Shown: piece after piece, positions 52,299 to 59,928 of the stretch
Position numbering within the stretch: the first letter of the stretch is position 1
Layout: each line of letters begins with the position of its first letter
Assembly (NCBI RefSeq): GCF_029714405.1
Contig: NZ_CP121650.1
Coordinates: 5,709,001 to 5,773,000 of the forward strand
Length of the DNA: 64,000 nt
Source of the DNA: Bradyrhizobium sp. CB82
GTDB lineage: Bacteria; Pseudomonadota; Alphaproteobacteria; Rhizobiales; Xanthobacteraceae
Direction: 5' to 3'
Position numbers and translations under genes: made by a program
The notes under the pieces: model-generated
Seen by the model: the letters and a program-made list of their open reading frames with translations, nothing else
What the model was told of the DNA's origin: nothing
Databases searched by the model: none

Positions 52299-54251
52299 AT
52301 GATTCGCCACGCCGCTCTGTTGAGCGGGCTAATCGCCTTCGCCTGCTCTGCACCCGCCGGTGCAGAGGTCACACGCTTCAACGTCCTCGATCGCACCACC
52401 TCCGCCCTTGACGGCCGCAGCTTCGGTCCCGCCGGTCAGGTCGAGAAGATCACTGCGAGCGCCACCATCGCGCTCGATCCGGCCAATCCCCGCAACGCCG
52501 TCATCGCCGATCTCGATCGCGCGCCGCGCAATGCCGACGGCAAGGTCGAGGCCACCAGCGACGTCATCATCCTCCGTCCCGCCCATCCGAACGGCATTCT
52601 GCTGTTCGAAGTACCGAACCGCGGGCGCAGGCTGATATCGGCCTGGTTCGACAACAGCTCGATCCCGGGAAGCGTCCGTCTCGATCAGGCCGATGATGCA
52701 GGTCGCGGCTTCCTGCTGTCGCAGGGCTACACGCTGGTCTGGGCCGGCTGGCAGGCGGATGCGCCCACAGGCACCGGCATGCTGCGGATCCAGGTGCCGG
52801 TGGTTGCCGGCATCACCGGACCTGTGCGCGAGGAGTGGAGCTTTGGCGACACGACCAGCCCGCATCGTGCGACGCTGAGCTATCCCGTCGCGGACCGGGC
52901 AAGCGCGCAATTGTCAGTGCGCGCCCGCGCCGACGATCAACGGCAAACTCCGCCGGAGCTCGAGTTCACCTTCGTCGACGATACGACGGTCGAAATCACG
53001 CGCCCACCCGGGCTGATCCCGGATGCGCTGTACGAGCTGACCTACACGGCGCGCGACCCGAAAGTGACCGGCGTGGGACTTGCCGCGATCCGCGACGTCA
53101 CCGCCTTCCTGCGGCGCGAGGGTGGCCCGGCCAATCCGCTCGCGGCTGACGGCCAGAGCGGCATCTCGCGGGCGATTGGTCTCGGAATTTCGCAGTCCGG
53201 CCGCGTGCTTCGCGACGTGCTTTATTTTGGAATGAACGAGGATGAAGCCGGGCGGTTGGTGTTCGAGGCGATGATGCCGATCATCCCCGGCGCGCGGCGC
53301 AGCTTCACCAATGACCGCTTCGCAGAGCCTGGCCGCAATCCTGGCCCGGAGTTCGACCGGCTCTATCCCGTGCTGCGTTTCCCCTTCACCTATGCCGTCA
53401 CGGAGGATGCCTACACGGGCCGTCGCGACGGGCTGTTGCTCCGTTGCGGCCTGACCAACTCCTGTCCGCGCATCATGCAGATCGATTCCGAGTTCGAGTT
53501 CTGGGGGTCTGAAGCGAGTCTGCTCGTCACCGACACGCGCGGGCGCAATCTGGAGCCGCCGCCCGAGGTGCGGCTCTACATGGTCGCAGGCAGCCCGCAC
53601 GGCAACGTCGCGAGCGCCGTCGTTACCCATAGGCCAACCTGCACGCTCCCGCTCAATCCGGTCTATGGCGGCCCCGCCTTTCGTGCGCTGCTGACCGATT
53701 TGCGCGCGTGGATCACCGAAGACGTGCCGCCGCCGGCAAGCCGCTACCCGACGCTCGCGCAGAACACGCTTGTAGCAGCCGGCGATGTCTATCCAGTGCC
53801 GATCCCCGGCCTCGGTTATCGCGCCCAATATGCGCGCGCAGAGGCGATCGAACAGGCAGCTCCCTTGCCGAAGGTGCGCGGGGAATACCCGCTCTATTTG
53901 CCGCGCGCCGGCGCTGATGGCAACGCGCTGGCCGGGGTCCGGCTGCCATTGCTTGCTGCGGCCCGCGCGACCTACACGGGGTGGAATGCGATCGCCGGGG
54001 CAGACGGCGCGCAGACGCTATGTACCCAGATGGGCGGCACGCTGGCCTTCGCCGGTACGCGCGCAGAGCGCCTTGCCGCCGGCGATCCCCGTCCGTCGAT
54101 CGAGGAGCTCTATCCCACGCCGGACGCCTATGTTGCCGCGGTCAAGGCAGCAACCGCGCGCATGGTCGACGACCGCCTGCTCCTTCCCGAGGATGCAGCC
54201 GATGCCGTCGTCGCGGCGCAAGCCGGCACGCTGGCCCGGCTAGCGCCTTAG
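52299..54251 (+). CDS. Large exported alpha/beta-hydrolase-domain protein (650 aa)
   Basis: A 650-residue protein with a signal peptide (cut near AGA-EV). The C-terminal two-thirds match the alpha/beta hydrolase family often found as a periplasmic protein in rhizobia (Abhydrolase_10-like). The likely nucleophile Ser is in GISQSGRVLRD, and PTCTLPLNPV and a late Arg/Tyr-rich region follow. GGGAGGAG precedes the ATG at 52299. An in-frame upstream extension exists only because the SDR fragment lost its stop. Substrate unknown. Confidence 0.85.
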   Translation: MIRHAALLSGLIAFACSAPAGAEVTRFNVLDRTTSALDGRSFGPAGQVEKITASATIALDPANPRNAVIADLDRAPRNADGKVEATSDVIILRPAHPNGILLFEVPNRGRRLISAWFDNSSIPGSVRLDQADDAGRGFLLSQGYTLVWAGWQADAPTGTGMLRIQVPVVAGITGPVREEWSFGDTTSPHRATLSYPVADRASAQLSVRARADDQRQTPPELEFTFVDDTTVEITRPPGLIPDALYELTYTARDPKVTGVGLAAIRDVTAFLRREGGPANPLAADGQSGISRAIGLGISQSGRVLRDVLYFGMNEDEAGRLVFEAMMPIIPGARRSFTNDRFAEPGRNPGPEFDRLYPVLRFPFTYAVTEDAYTGRRDGLLLRCGLTNSCPRIMQIDSEFEFWGSEASLLVTDTRGRNLEPPPEVRLYMVAGSPHGNVASAVVTHRPTCTLPLNPVYGGPAFRALLTDLRAWITEDVPPPASRYPTLAQNTLVAAGDVYPVPIPGLGYRAQYARAEAIEQAAPLPKVRGEYPLYLPRAGADGNALAGVRLPLLAAARATYTGWNAIAGADGAQTLCTQMGGTLAFAGTRAERLAAGDPRPSIEELYPTPDAYVAAVKAATARMVDDRLLLPEDAADAVVAAQAGTLARLAP

Positions 54252-54297
54252 ACTAGCGATTCCTGCGCGCGCGGAGCGCGGCAAGCCGTCGCCGGCC

Positions 54298-54317
54298 GAG
54301 TATACGTTTGTATACTC
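54298..54317. promoter_or_regulatory. Perfect 20-bp palindrome before the lone receiver gene
   Basis: GAGTATAC (54298-54305)-GTTT-GTATACTC (54310-54317) is a perfect inverted repeat in a GC-rich setting. It lies 83 bases before the GTG at 54400 and 47 bases after the hydrolase stop. No T-run follows, so a protein-binding site is more likely than a terminator. The binding factor is unknown. Confidence 0.55.
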
Positions 54318-54399
54318 GCTGCGGTTTGCCGTTGGACCTAAGCTCTCGTCGACGGGATCATCATTGTCGTGCGATTGCCCGTTTTCGGGATTACGGATC

Positions 54400-54786
54400 G
54401 TGCAAGTGCAACATGCAGGACGACTCGTCGCGATCGTAGACGACGACAACTCGGTTCGTACCGCAGTTGGCGGGCTGCTGCGCTCCGTTGGTGTTCCTGC
54501 AGAGGTCTTTGCATCTGCGGAGGATTTTCTGCGCTCCGCGAAGATGGATCAGGTTAGTTGCTTGGTCGTCGACGCCAATATGCCGAACATGAGCGGACTT
54601 GATCTGCACCAGACCCTGCGCGGCCGGGGAAATTCGATCCCCACCGTCGTCATAACCGCCTACCCCAGCGACAATGTGCGGGCTCGCGCACAGCAGAGTG
54701 GCGTGCATTGCCTGCTCACCAAACCGTTCAACGAAGACGAGCTGCTGGGCGCCATTCGTAACGCCCTGGCTCGAGCAGGCCGGTGA
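54400..54786 (+). CDS. Stand-alone receiver-domain response regulator
   Basis: A 128-residue CheY-like protein with only a receiver domain: VDDD at 13-16, the probable phospho-acceptor Asp58 (LVVDANMP), a switch Thr in VVITAYPS and Lys in LTKPF. The GTG at 54400 gives the natural start; a TTG at 54364 is less likely. It is convergent with the FixJ-like gene 3 bases away. It repeats the pattern of a lone receiver beside a FixJ regulator seen near 7-8 kb. Confidence 0.8.
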   Translation: MQVQHAGRLVAIVDDDNSVRTAVGGLLRSVGVPAEVFASAEDFLRSAKMDQVSCLVVDANMPNMSGLDLHQTLRGRGNSIPTVVITAYPSDNVRARAQQSGVHCLLTKPFNEDELLGAIRNALARAGR

Positions 54787-54789
54787 CCG

Positions 54790-55449
54790 TCAGGCCACCT
54801 TGCCGCCGTTCGATTTTCCCAGTGCGAGAAAAACCCGGTCGGCCATGCGCGACAGTTCGGGCAGCGACTTCGCATGCATCTTTCGCATCACCTGGCCGCG
54901 ATGAACCTTGACGGTGATCTCGCTGAGGCCGAGGTCCGCTGCGATCTGCTTGTTCAGCCGGCCGCTCACCACCAGCGTCATGACTTCGCGCTCCCGCGGC
55001 GTCAACGTTTCGAAGCGGGCCTTGAGCTCGGCGGCGATCTTCTCCTGTTCGAGCCATGCCCGGTCGCGGGCGAGGCCAAGCTGGATCGCATCGAGCAGGT
55101 CCTGCTCGCGAAATGGCTTTGTCAGGAATTCGATTGCGCCGCCCTTCATCGCCTGAACGGACATCGGGATGTCGGCATGGCCGGTGATGAAAATGATCGG
55201 CAACTGCCGCTTGCCGCTGCCGAGTTCGCGCTGCAGTTCGAGTCCACTCTGTCCCGGGAGACGTACATCGAGCACCAGGCAGGTCGGTCCTTCCGGCCGC
55301 CCCGCATCCAGAAACTCGCTGACCGAACCCATCAGGCTGACCCGGAATCCCGCCGACCGCAACAGATTGCCAAGCGATTGCCTTATGCTCGGATCGTCGT
55401 CGATCACGACCACTGTCGCGGGTTGATCTTTGTCCTCAGGCTCCGCCAC
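54790..55449 (-). CDS. FixJ/NodW-like response regulator
   Basis: A 219-residue two-domain regulator. The receiver has IDDD near 16-19, Asp61 (LVLDVRLPG), a Thr in FITGHAD and Lys in LTKPF. A LuxR-type HTH follows (LTPREREVMTLVVSG, then NKQIAADLGLSEITVKVHR). A GTG at 55449 with AGGGTG upstream is chosen; a longer frame to 55494 exists. No kinase gene is adjacent. Family members respond to light, oxygen or plant signals, and none can be assigned here. Confidence 0.88.
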   Translation of the reverse strand: MAEPEDKDQPATVVVIDDDPSIRQSLGNLLRSAGFRVSLMGSVSEFLDAGRPEGPTCLVLDVRLPGQSGLELQRELGSGKRQLPIIFITGHADIPMSVQAMKGGAIEFLTKPFREQDLLDAIQLGLARDRAWLEQEKIAAELKARFETLTPREREVMTLVVSGRLNKQIAADLGLSEITVKVHRGQVMRKMHAKSLPELSRMADRVFLALGKSNGGKVA

Positions 55450-55632
55450 GAGCGCACCCTGACACGTGCTTCGACCGTGGAGTGTAGCGGGCACCCCAAG
55501 ACGAGGGAAGCGCTCGATCAGACCGGGTGGCCATCCATCCCCGATCTTCCGGTGAGTAGACGAACCATTCAGTACGCTCGGCTATGCCTTCGTATAGCTG
55601 GCGAAGCGAAACGAATTCAGTAAGTTAGTGGC

Positions 55633-55719
55633 ATGAGCAACGAAACCATATCACTCGTCTTCCCGGCGCTCGGCGTTACGATGCTGATGGCCGCGATCGT
55701 CCTGCTCGCCGGCGTGTAG
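55633..55719 (+). CDS. Small single-helix membrane peptide (28 aa)
   Basis: ATG at 55633 to TAG at 55717-55719 encodes MSNETISLVFPALG then a hydrophobic helix VTMLMAAIVLLAGV. The polar N-terminus and one membrane span are typical of tiny rhizobial membrane proteins. The ribosome site is weak, so it needs expression evidence. It is the only coding signal in the 404 bases between 55450 and 55853. Confidence 0.45.
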   Translation: MSNETISLVFPALGVTMLMAAIVLLAGV

Positions 55720-55853
55720 CCCGCCTCAAGGGGCGCCCCTTTGGAGGTGCCGAGCGGGAGAACGTCAACACTCGTTAAGCAAACGTTAGCGCACGGCCGC
55801 CGCTCTGCTACGAGCCATCACCTGCTGCGTTGCATCGAAACCCGTCCGGCGTA

Positions 55854-56738
55854 TCAGCTCTCGAACCGTTCCACCAGAAAATCGATGAACAGACGCACCT
55901 TGAGTGCGAGATGGCGTGTCGGCGGATAGAGCGCGTATAGCGCCAGCGGCGGCGCATGATAGTCATCGAGACAGGTCCGCAGCCGCCCCGTCTGCAATGC
56001 ATCCTCGCCGATGAAGACAGGAAGCAAGGCGATTCCCCGCCCAGCCACCGCGGCATCGCGCAGTACTTCGGCATTGTTGACGCAGAGCGTCCAGGCCGGC
56101 TGGATCCAGTGGTCGCCGTTCTTGCCCGACAGCTTCCACTGGTTGCCGGTGGAGAGGAATCCGTAAGTGAGGCAGTTGTGATCACGCAAATCGTTGGGGT
56201 GCGACGGCACGCCATGCCCCTGGAAGTAATCCGGTGAGGCGCAGATCACACGGGCGATCGGCACGATCTTGCGCGCGATCAGACTCGAGGATTCCAGATC
56301 GGCAATGCGCAACGTGACATCGAGACCGTCCTGGAGCGGATCGACATTCTCGTCGCTCAGCACGAGCTGGATCCGAAGCTCGGGATAGCGCTGCATGAAC
56401 TCGGCGATCGCCGGCCCGAGCCGCAGCGTGCCGAACGACATCGGCGCATTGACCCGCAGCAATCCGCGCGGTGCCGCCTGCGATTGGGTGACGGCCTGAT
56501 CCGCCGCCTCGAGCTCGCCGATGATGCCGAGCACGCGCTCGAAATAGGCCTGGCCGTTTTCGGTCGGGCTGACGCGGCGCGTGGTGCGATTCAACAGCTG
56601 CACGCCGAGTTCGTCCTCGAGCTCACCGACATATTTGCTGACCGCGGACCGCGACAGCCGCAGCGCCCGGCCCGCTTCGGAAAAGCTGCCGAGCTCGACC
56701 ACCTTCGCGAAGGCCCGCAGGCTTGCCAGCTTGTCCAT
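55854..56738 (-). CDS. LysR family transcriptional regulator
   Basis: A 294-residue LysR protein with an N-terminal HTH (MDKLASLRAFAKVVELGSF, then SRSAVSKYVGELEDELG) and a C-terminal effector domain. The sequence style (LNRTTRRVSPTENG, GLLRVNAPMSFG) is that of the large AaeR/DmlR-like group. It is divergent from the dioxygenase-esterase pair and probably controls it. Quinones or aromatic electrophiles are plausible effectors, by analogy with MhqR-type systems. Confidence 0.92.
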   Translation of the reverse strand: MDKLASLRAFAKVVELGSFSEAGRALRLSRSAVSKYVGELEDELGVQLLNRTTRRVSPTENGQAYFERVLGIIGELEAADQAVTQSQAAPRGLLRVNAPMSFGTLRLGPAIAEFMQRYPELRIQLVLSDENVDPLQDGLDVTLRIADLESSSLIARKIVPIARVICASPDYFQGHGVPSHPNDLRDHNCLTYGFLSTGNQWKLSGKNGDHWIQPAWTLCVNNAEVLRDAAVAGRGIALLPVFIGEDALQTGRLRTCLDDYHAPPLALYALYPPTRHLALKVRLFIDFLVERFES

Positions 56739-56753
56739 TTCAGCACCCGTCCA

Positions 56754-56801
56754 ATTGTCTCCAATTCATAGACAGTGATGCCATGAAAGGCCAGATTGTC
56801 T
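56754..56801. promoter_or_regulatory. Candidate LysR binding region
   Basis: Within the divergent spacer, ATTGTCT occurs at 56754-56760 and again at 56795-56801, and TGTCT (56756-56760) is mirrored by AGACA (56770-56774). Repeats of this type between a LysR gene and its divergent target are common, but the exact site is uncertain. Confidence 0.4.
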
Positions 56802-56867
56802 TTAGAATTGGGCAGAACGATATTCCGGCATGACGAGCCCACAGGCTCATATGCAATGGAGACAATC

Positions 56868-57806
56868 ATGGCCGGCCTTCATCACGTCACCGCAATCTCC
56901 GGTAACCCGCTGAGGAATTTGAAGTTCTACAGGGAGCTCCTAGGCCTGCGGCTGGTCAAGAAGACCGTGAATTTCGACGATCCCGGCACCTATCACCTCT
57001 ATTATGGCGACGAGAGCGGCACGCCCGGCACCATCCTCACCTTCTTCCCCTGGGAGCACGCGGCACCGGGCCGGGGCGGCGTCGGCCAGACCCAGCAGAC
57101 CGCCTTCCGCGTGCCGGCGCGCTCGATCGGCTACTGGACTCATCGCTTCATCGAGAAGGGTGTTGCCCACGAGGCGCTGGAGAAGCGCTTTGGCGAGAGC
57201 GTGCTGTCCTTCACCGATCCCGACGGCATGAGCCTCGCTTTGGTCGGAGTGCCCGGTGCCGAGAATGAGCCCGCCTGGAGCAATAATGACGTCCCGGCCG
57301 AGCATGCGATCCGCGGCTTTCACGGCGTGACGCTGCTGCTCGATGATGCCGGCAGGACGGGCGCCATCCTGACGGATGTGCTCGGCTTCGAGGCCGCCGG
57401 CCGCGAAGGTTCGATCAGCCGCTACCGTTCGCCGAACGCAGTCGGCGGCGTCGTCGACATCTACGAGGCCAAGGGCTTCCTGCCCGGACGCATGGGTCGC
57501 GGCTCCGTGCACCATATCGCGTTCCGTGCCGCCGACGATGCGACCGAAGCGGCGATGGCGCGTAAGCTCGTGAGCGAGCACGGCATGCAGCCGACCGAGC
57601 AGAAGGACCGCAACTATTTCCGCTCGATCTACTTCCGCGAGCCCGGCGGCATCCTGTTCGAGATCGCGACCGACACTCCCGGCTTTGCCGTGGACGAGCC
57701 GCTCGCAACGCTGGGCGAGGCGTTGAAGCTGCCGTCCTTCCTGGAGCCGCACCGCAAGGACATCGAAGGCGTGCTGGCCCCGCTGGACGATGCAGAGGCC
57801 GCGTGA
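56868..57806 (+). CDS. VOC-superfamily ring-cleaving dioxygenase (MhqO/LinE-like)
   Basis: A 312-residue protein built of two tandem vicinal-oxygen-chelate modules. Metal-ligand candidates are the His in GLHHVTAI and RGFHGVT, the His in SVHHIAFRA, and the Glu in GILFEIATD. Family members cleave hydroquinones or detoxify quinone adducts (MhqA/MhqO). The ATG at 56868 is preferred over 56856 because GGAGA sits 6 bases before it. The esterase gene overlaps its stop. Confidence 0.9.
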   Translation: MAGLHHVTAISGNPLRNLKFYRELLGLRLVKKTVNFDDPGTYHLYYGDESGTPGTILTFFPWEHAAPGRGGVGQTQQTAFRVPARSIGYWTHRFIEKGVAHEALEKRFGESVLSFTDPDGMSLALVGVPGAENEPAWSNNDVPAEHAIRGFHGVTLLLDDAGRTGAILTDVLGFEAAGREGSISRYRSPNAVGGVVDIYEAKGFLPGRMGRGSVHHIAFRAADDATEAAMARKLVSEHGMQPTEQKDRNYFRSIYFREPGGILFEIATDTPGFAVDEPLATLGEALKLPSFLEPHRKDIEGVLAPLDDAEAA

Positions 57807-58459
57807 TGAGCAAGCTGTCTTTCATCCACCGCTTCGAGAAGGGCACGCGGCGCGATCTCGCGCCGCTGCTGCTCCTGCACGGCACCGGCGGCGACGAGAA
57901 CGACCTGATCCCGCTCGGCCGCATGGTCGCCCCCGACCGCGCGCTGCTGTCGGTGCGTGGCCAGGTGCTGGAAGGCGGCGCGCCGCGCTTCTTCCGGCGT
58001 CTTGCCGAGGGCGTGTTCGACGAGGCCGACGTGGTGCGCCGCGCGCATGAGCTCGCCGACTTCATCGATGCCGCGCGCAAGGAGTACGGGATCTCAGCAC
58101 CAGTGGCGCTCGGCTATTCCAATGGCGCCAACATCGCGGCTGCCATGCTGCTGCTTCGGCCGCAAGCCTTGGGCGGCGCCGTGCTGCTGCGCGCGATGGC
58201 GCCCTTGGCAAAGCCTCCGCAGGCCGACCTTGCGGCCAAGTCGGTGCTGCTGCTCTCCGGCCAGCATGATCCGATCGTTCCGCCCGGCAATGTCGAGGGC
58301 CTTGCCAAGACGCTCGCCGCATCGGGCGCGCGAGTGGAGGGCCGCGTCTTGCCGGTTGGCCATCAACTCTCCCAACTTGACGTCAATCTGGCGCGCGAGT
58401 GGCTGGCGGAGCAGGCGTTGACTGGAGACTCGCATCGCAATCAGACCGCGGATGCCTGA
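57806..58459 (+). CDS. Phospholipase/carboxylesterase family hydrolase (MhqD/YpfH-like)
   Basis: A 217-residue small alpha/beta hydrolase with LLLHGTGGDEND (oxyanion), nucleophile Ser in GYSNGAN, an Asp in GQHDPIVP and His in VGHQL. The ATG shares its first base with the stop of the dioxygenase gene (TGATG), so the two are translationally coupled. The dioxygenase-carboxylesterase pair is a known combination in quinone detoxification operons. Confidence 0.9.
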   Translation: MSKLSFIHRFEKGTRRDLAPLLLLHGTGGDENDLIPLGRMVAPDRALLSVRGQVLEGGAPRFFRRLAEGVFDEADVVRRAHELADFIDAARKEYGISAPVALGYSNGANIAAAMLLLRPQALGGAVLLRAMAPLAKPPQADLAAKSVLLLSGQHDPIVPPGNVEGLAKTLAASGARVEGRVLPVGHQLSQLDVNLAREWLAEQALTGDSHRNQTADA

Positions 58460-58483
58460 GGCTGAGCGCGAGGCAAAATGCGA

Positions 58484-59917
58484 CTAGGCGCCGATTGTCA
58501 TCCGCAGTCGGCGCCAGCCGATGACGATGCCGGTGAGCGAGAACAATAAGCCTAGTGCACACAGGCCGACGATCGAGGCGCGGCGCACGTACGGATGCTC
58601 CATCAGGATCGGAAAATCCAGCGTATGGAGCGCGCTGTACAGCCAGCGATAGGCGCGGCGCGACCGATCCAGTCGTTGCAGCACCACCCCGTTCGACCCG
58701 TCGACGTCGAACCAGACGTCGCCGCATCTCGTGCGATAGACGGGACCACTCGGTACCGCAGATGATGCCGGGTAGTCATCGTCTGCATGAACGAGCGATG
58801 GAAGACCGCACCCGGTCCCAAGGCGCTCCGTCAATCCGGCGATATCGCTTGGGCTCAGAAATGCCGACGGGTCATCCGATGCGACGTCCCCTGCCCTGAA
58901 CAGGATCTGCTGGTCGAGACCGACGCGATCGCGTCGATAGGATCTCCCATTGAAGGCGAACCATTCGACCTCGCGAGCGGACGGCGCGATCGGCGGCCAG
59001 TTCACCGCTGCCAGCGTGCGCCAGTCAGGCACGGCAGCGGCGACGTCCGCCTCGGCCTGCGTCAACTGTCCGCGCGAGAACAGGCGTCCATGGTCCATGG
59101 ATAGCCAGCCGCTGAAGATCCAGGTCACGACAAAAGTCGTCGCCAGCAATCCGAGGACGTGATGCAGGGCATGCCAGTGGCGATAGGGCGAGCGCATTCG
59201 TCCTTTGCGAACCCTGATCCGCACGATGCCCAGCGCCGCGCCAAGCACGGCTGCGATCGATGCGAGCAGCGAGAGGCTCCAGACCACCCCGTCCCACAGC
59301 GACCAGTTGCGCCTCAGCACCGTCGGATAGATCCAATGCACGACGCTACCGACGAGATTCCACCCGCGCTCGCGCCGCGTCGTATCCAGGACGATCTCGC
59401 CTGTGACCGACGACACGTAGAGCTCCGTCCCATCAGCGTCGGCGAGTCCCACGCGGAACAGCGGCCGATGCCGATCGAAGCCGTTCGGCACGCTCCATTG
59501 ATCGTGCTCGGCAAGCATAACGACTGACGCGCGGGCAACATCAAACCCGCGCCGGCGCGCATGATCGGTCGCGATGGCAAGTGCAACCTCAGGCGATGTC
59601 ACGGCGGCGTCAGTACCATCCGTTGTACGGATCGCACGCGACCGCGAAGGCCCCACGACGACGTAGACGGGACCGTCGCTCCGCCGGATCAGCCGCACGC
59701 GCGCGGCGTCGGATAGTCCGCTCGCCGCGACGGCGTCCGACGGACCGATCGCCTCACGTGCTGGTGCCAACGACGCGAGACCTGCAAAACGTTCGGCCTC
59801 GCCGAGCGAGGGAAACGGAACGAAGTGCATCACGATCCCGCTTGCGAACCACATCGCAAACAGGAGGCAGAACGCAATCCCGAGCCAGCGGTGCAGCAGG
59901 ATCATCGCGCCCATCAT
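58484..59917 (-). CDS. PepSY-domain membrane protein
   Basis: A 477-residue PepSY_TM protein with four or more hydrophobic segments: one at the N-terminus (LGIAFCLLFAMWFASGIVM), a pair near residues 195-265, and one at the C-terminus. The His-containing loops HWIYP, HWHALHHVLG and LHTLDF could bind haem, as in FsrB/PiuB-type inner-membrane reductases for metal-chelate uptake. It lies 11 bases after the TonB receptor stop and is co-transcribed under the cobalamin riboswitch. The start at 59917 (tandem ATGs) is tentative. Confidence 0.85.
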   Translation of the reverse strand: MMGAMILLHRWLGIAFCLLFAMWFASGIVMHFVPFPSLGEAERFAGLASLAPAREAIGPSDAVAASGLSDAARVRLIRRSDGPVYVVVGPSRSRAIRTTDGTDAAVTSPEVALAIATDHARRRGFDVARASVVMLAEHDQWSVPNGFDRHRPLFRVGLADADGTELYVSSVTGEIVLDTTRRERGWNLVGSVVHWIYPTVLRRNWSLWDGVVWSLSLLASIAAVLGAALGIVRIRVRKGRMRSPYRHWHALHHVLGLLATTFVVTWIFSGWLSMDHGRLFSRGQLTQAEADVAAAVPDWRTLAAVNWPPIAPSAREVEWFAFNGRSYRRDRVGLDQQILFRAGDVASDDPSAFLSPSDIAGLTERLGTGCGLPSLVHADDDYPASSAVPSGPVYRTRCGDVWFDVDGSNGVVLQRLDRSRRAYRWLYSALHTLDFPILMEHPYVRRASIVGLCALGLLFSLTGIVIGWRRLRMTIGA

Positions 59918-59928
59918 GCTATAGCGCC

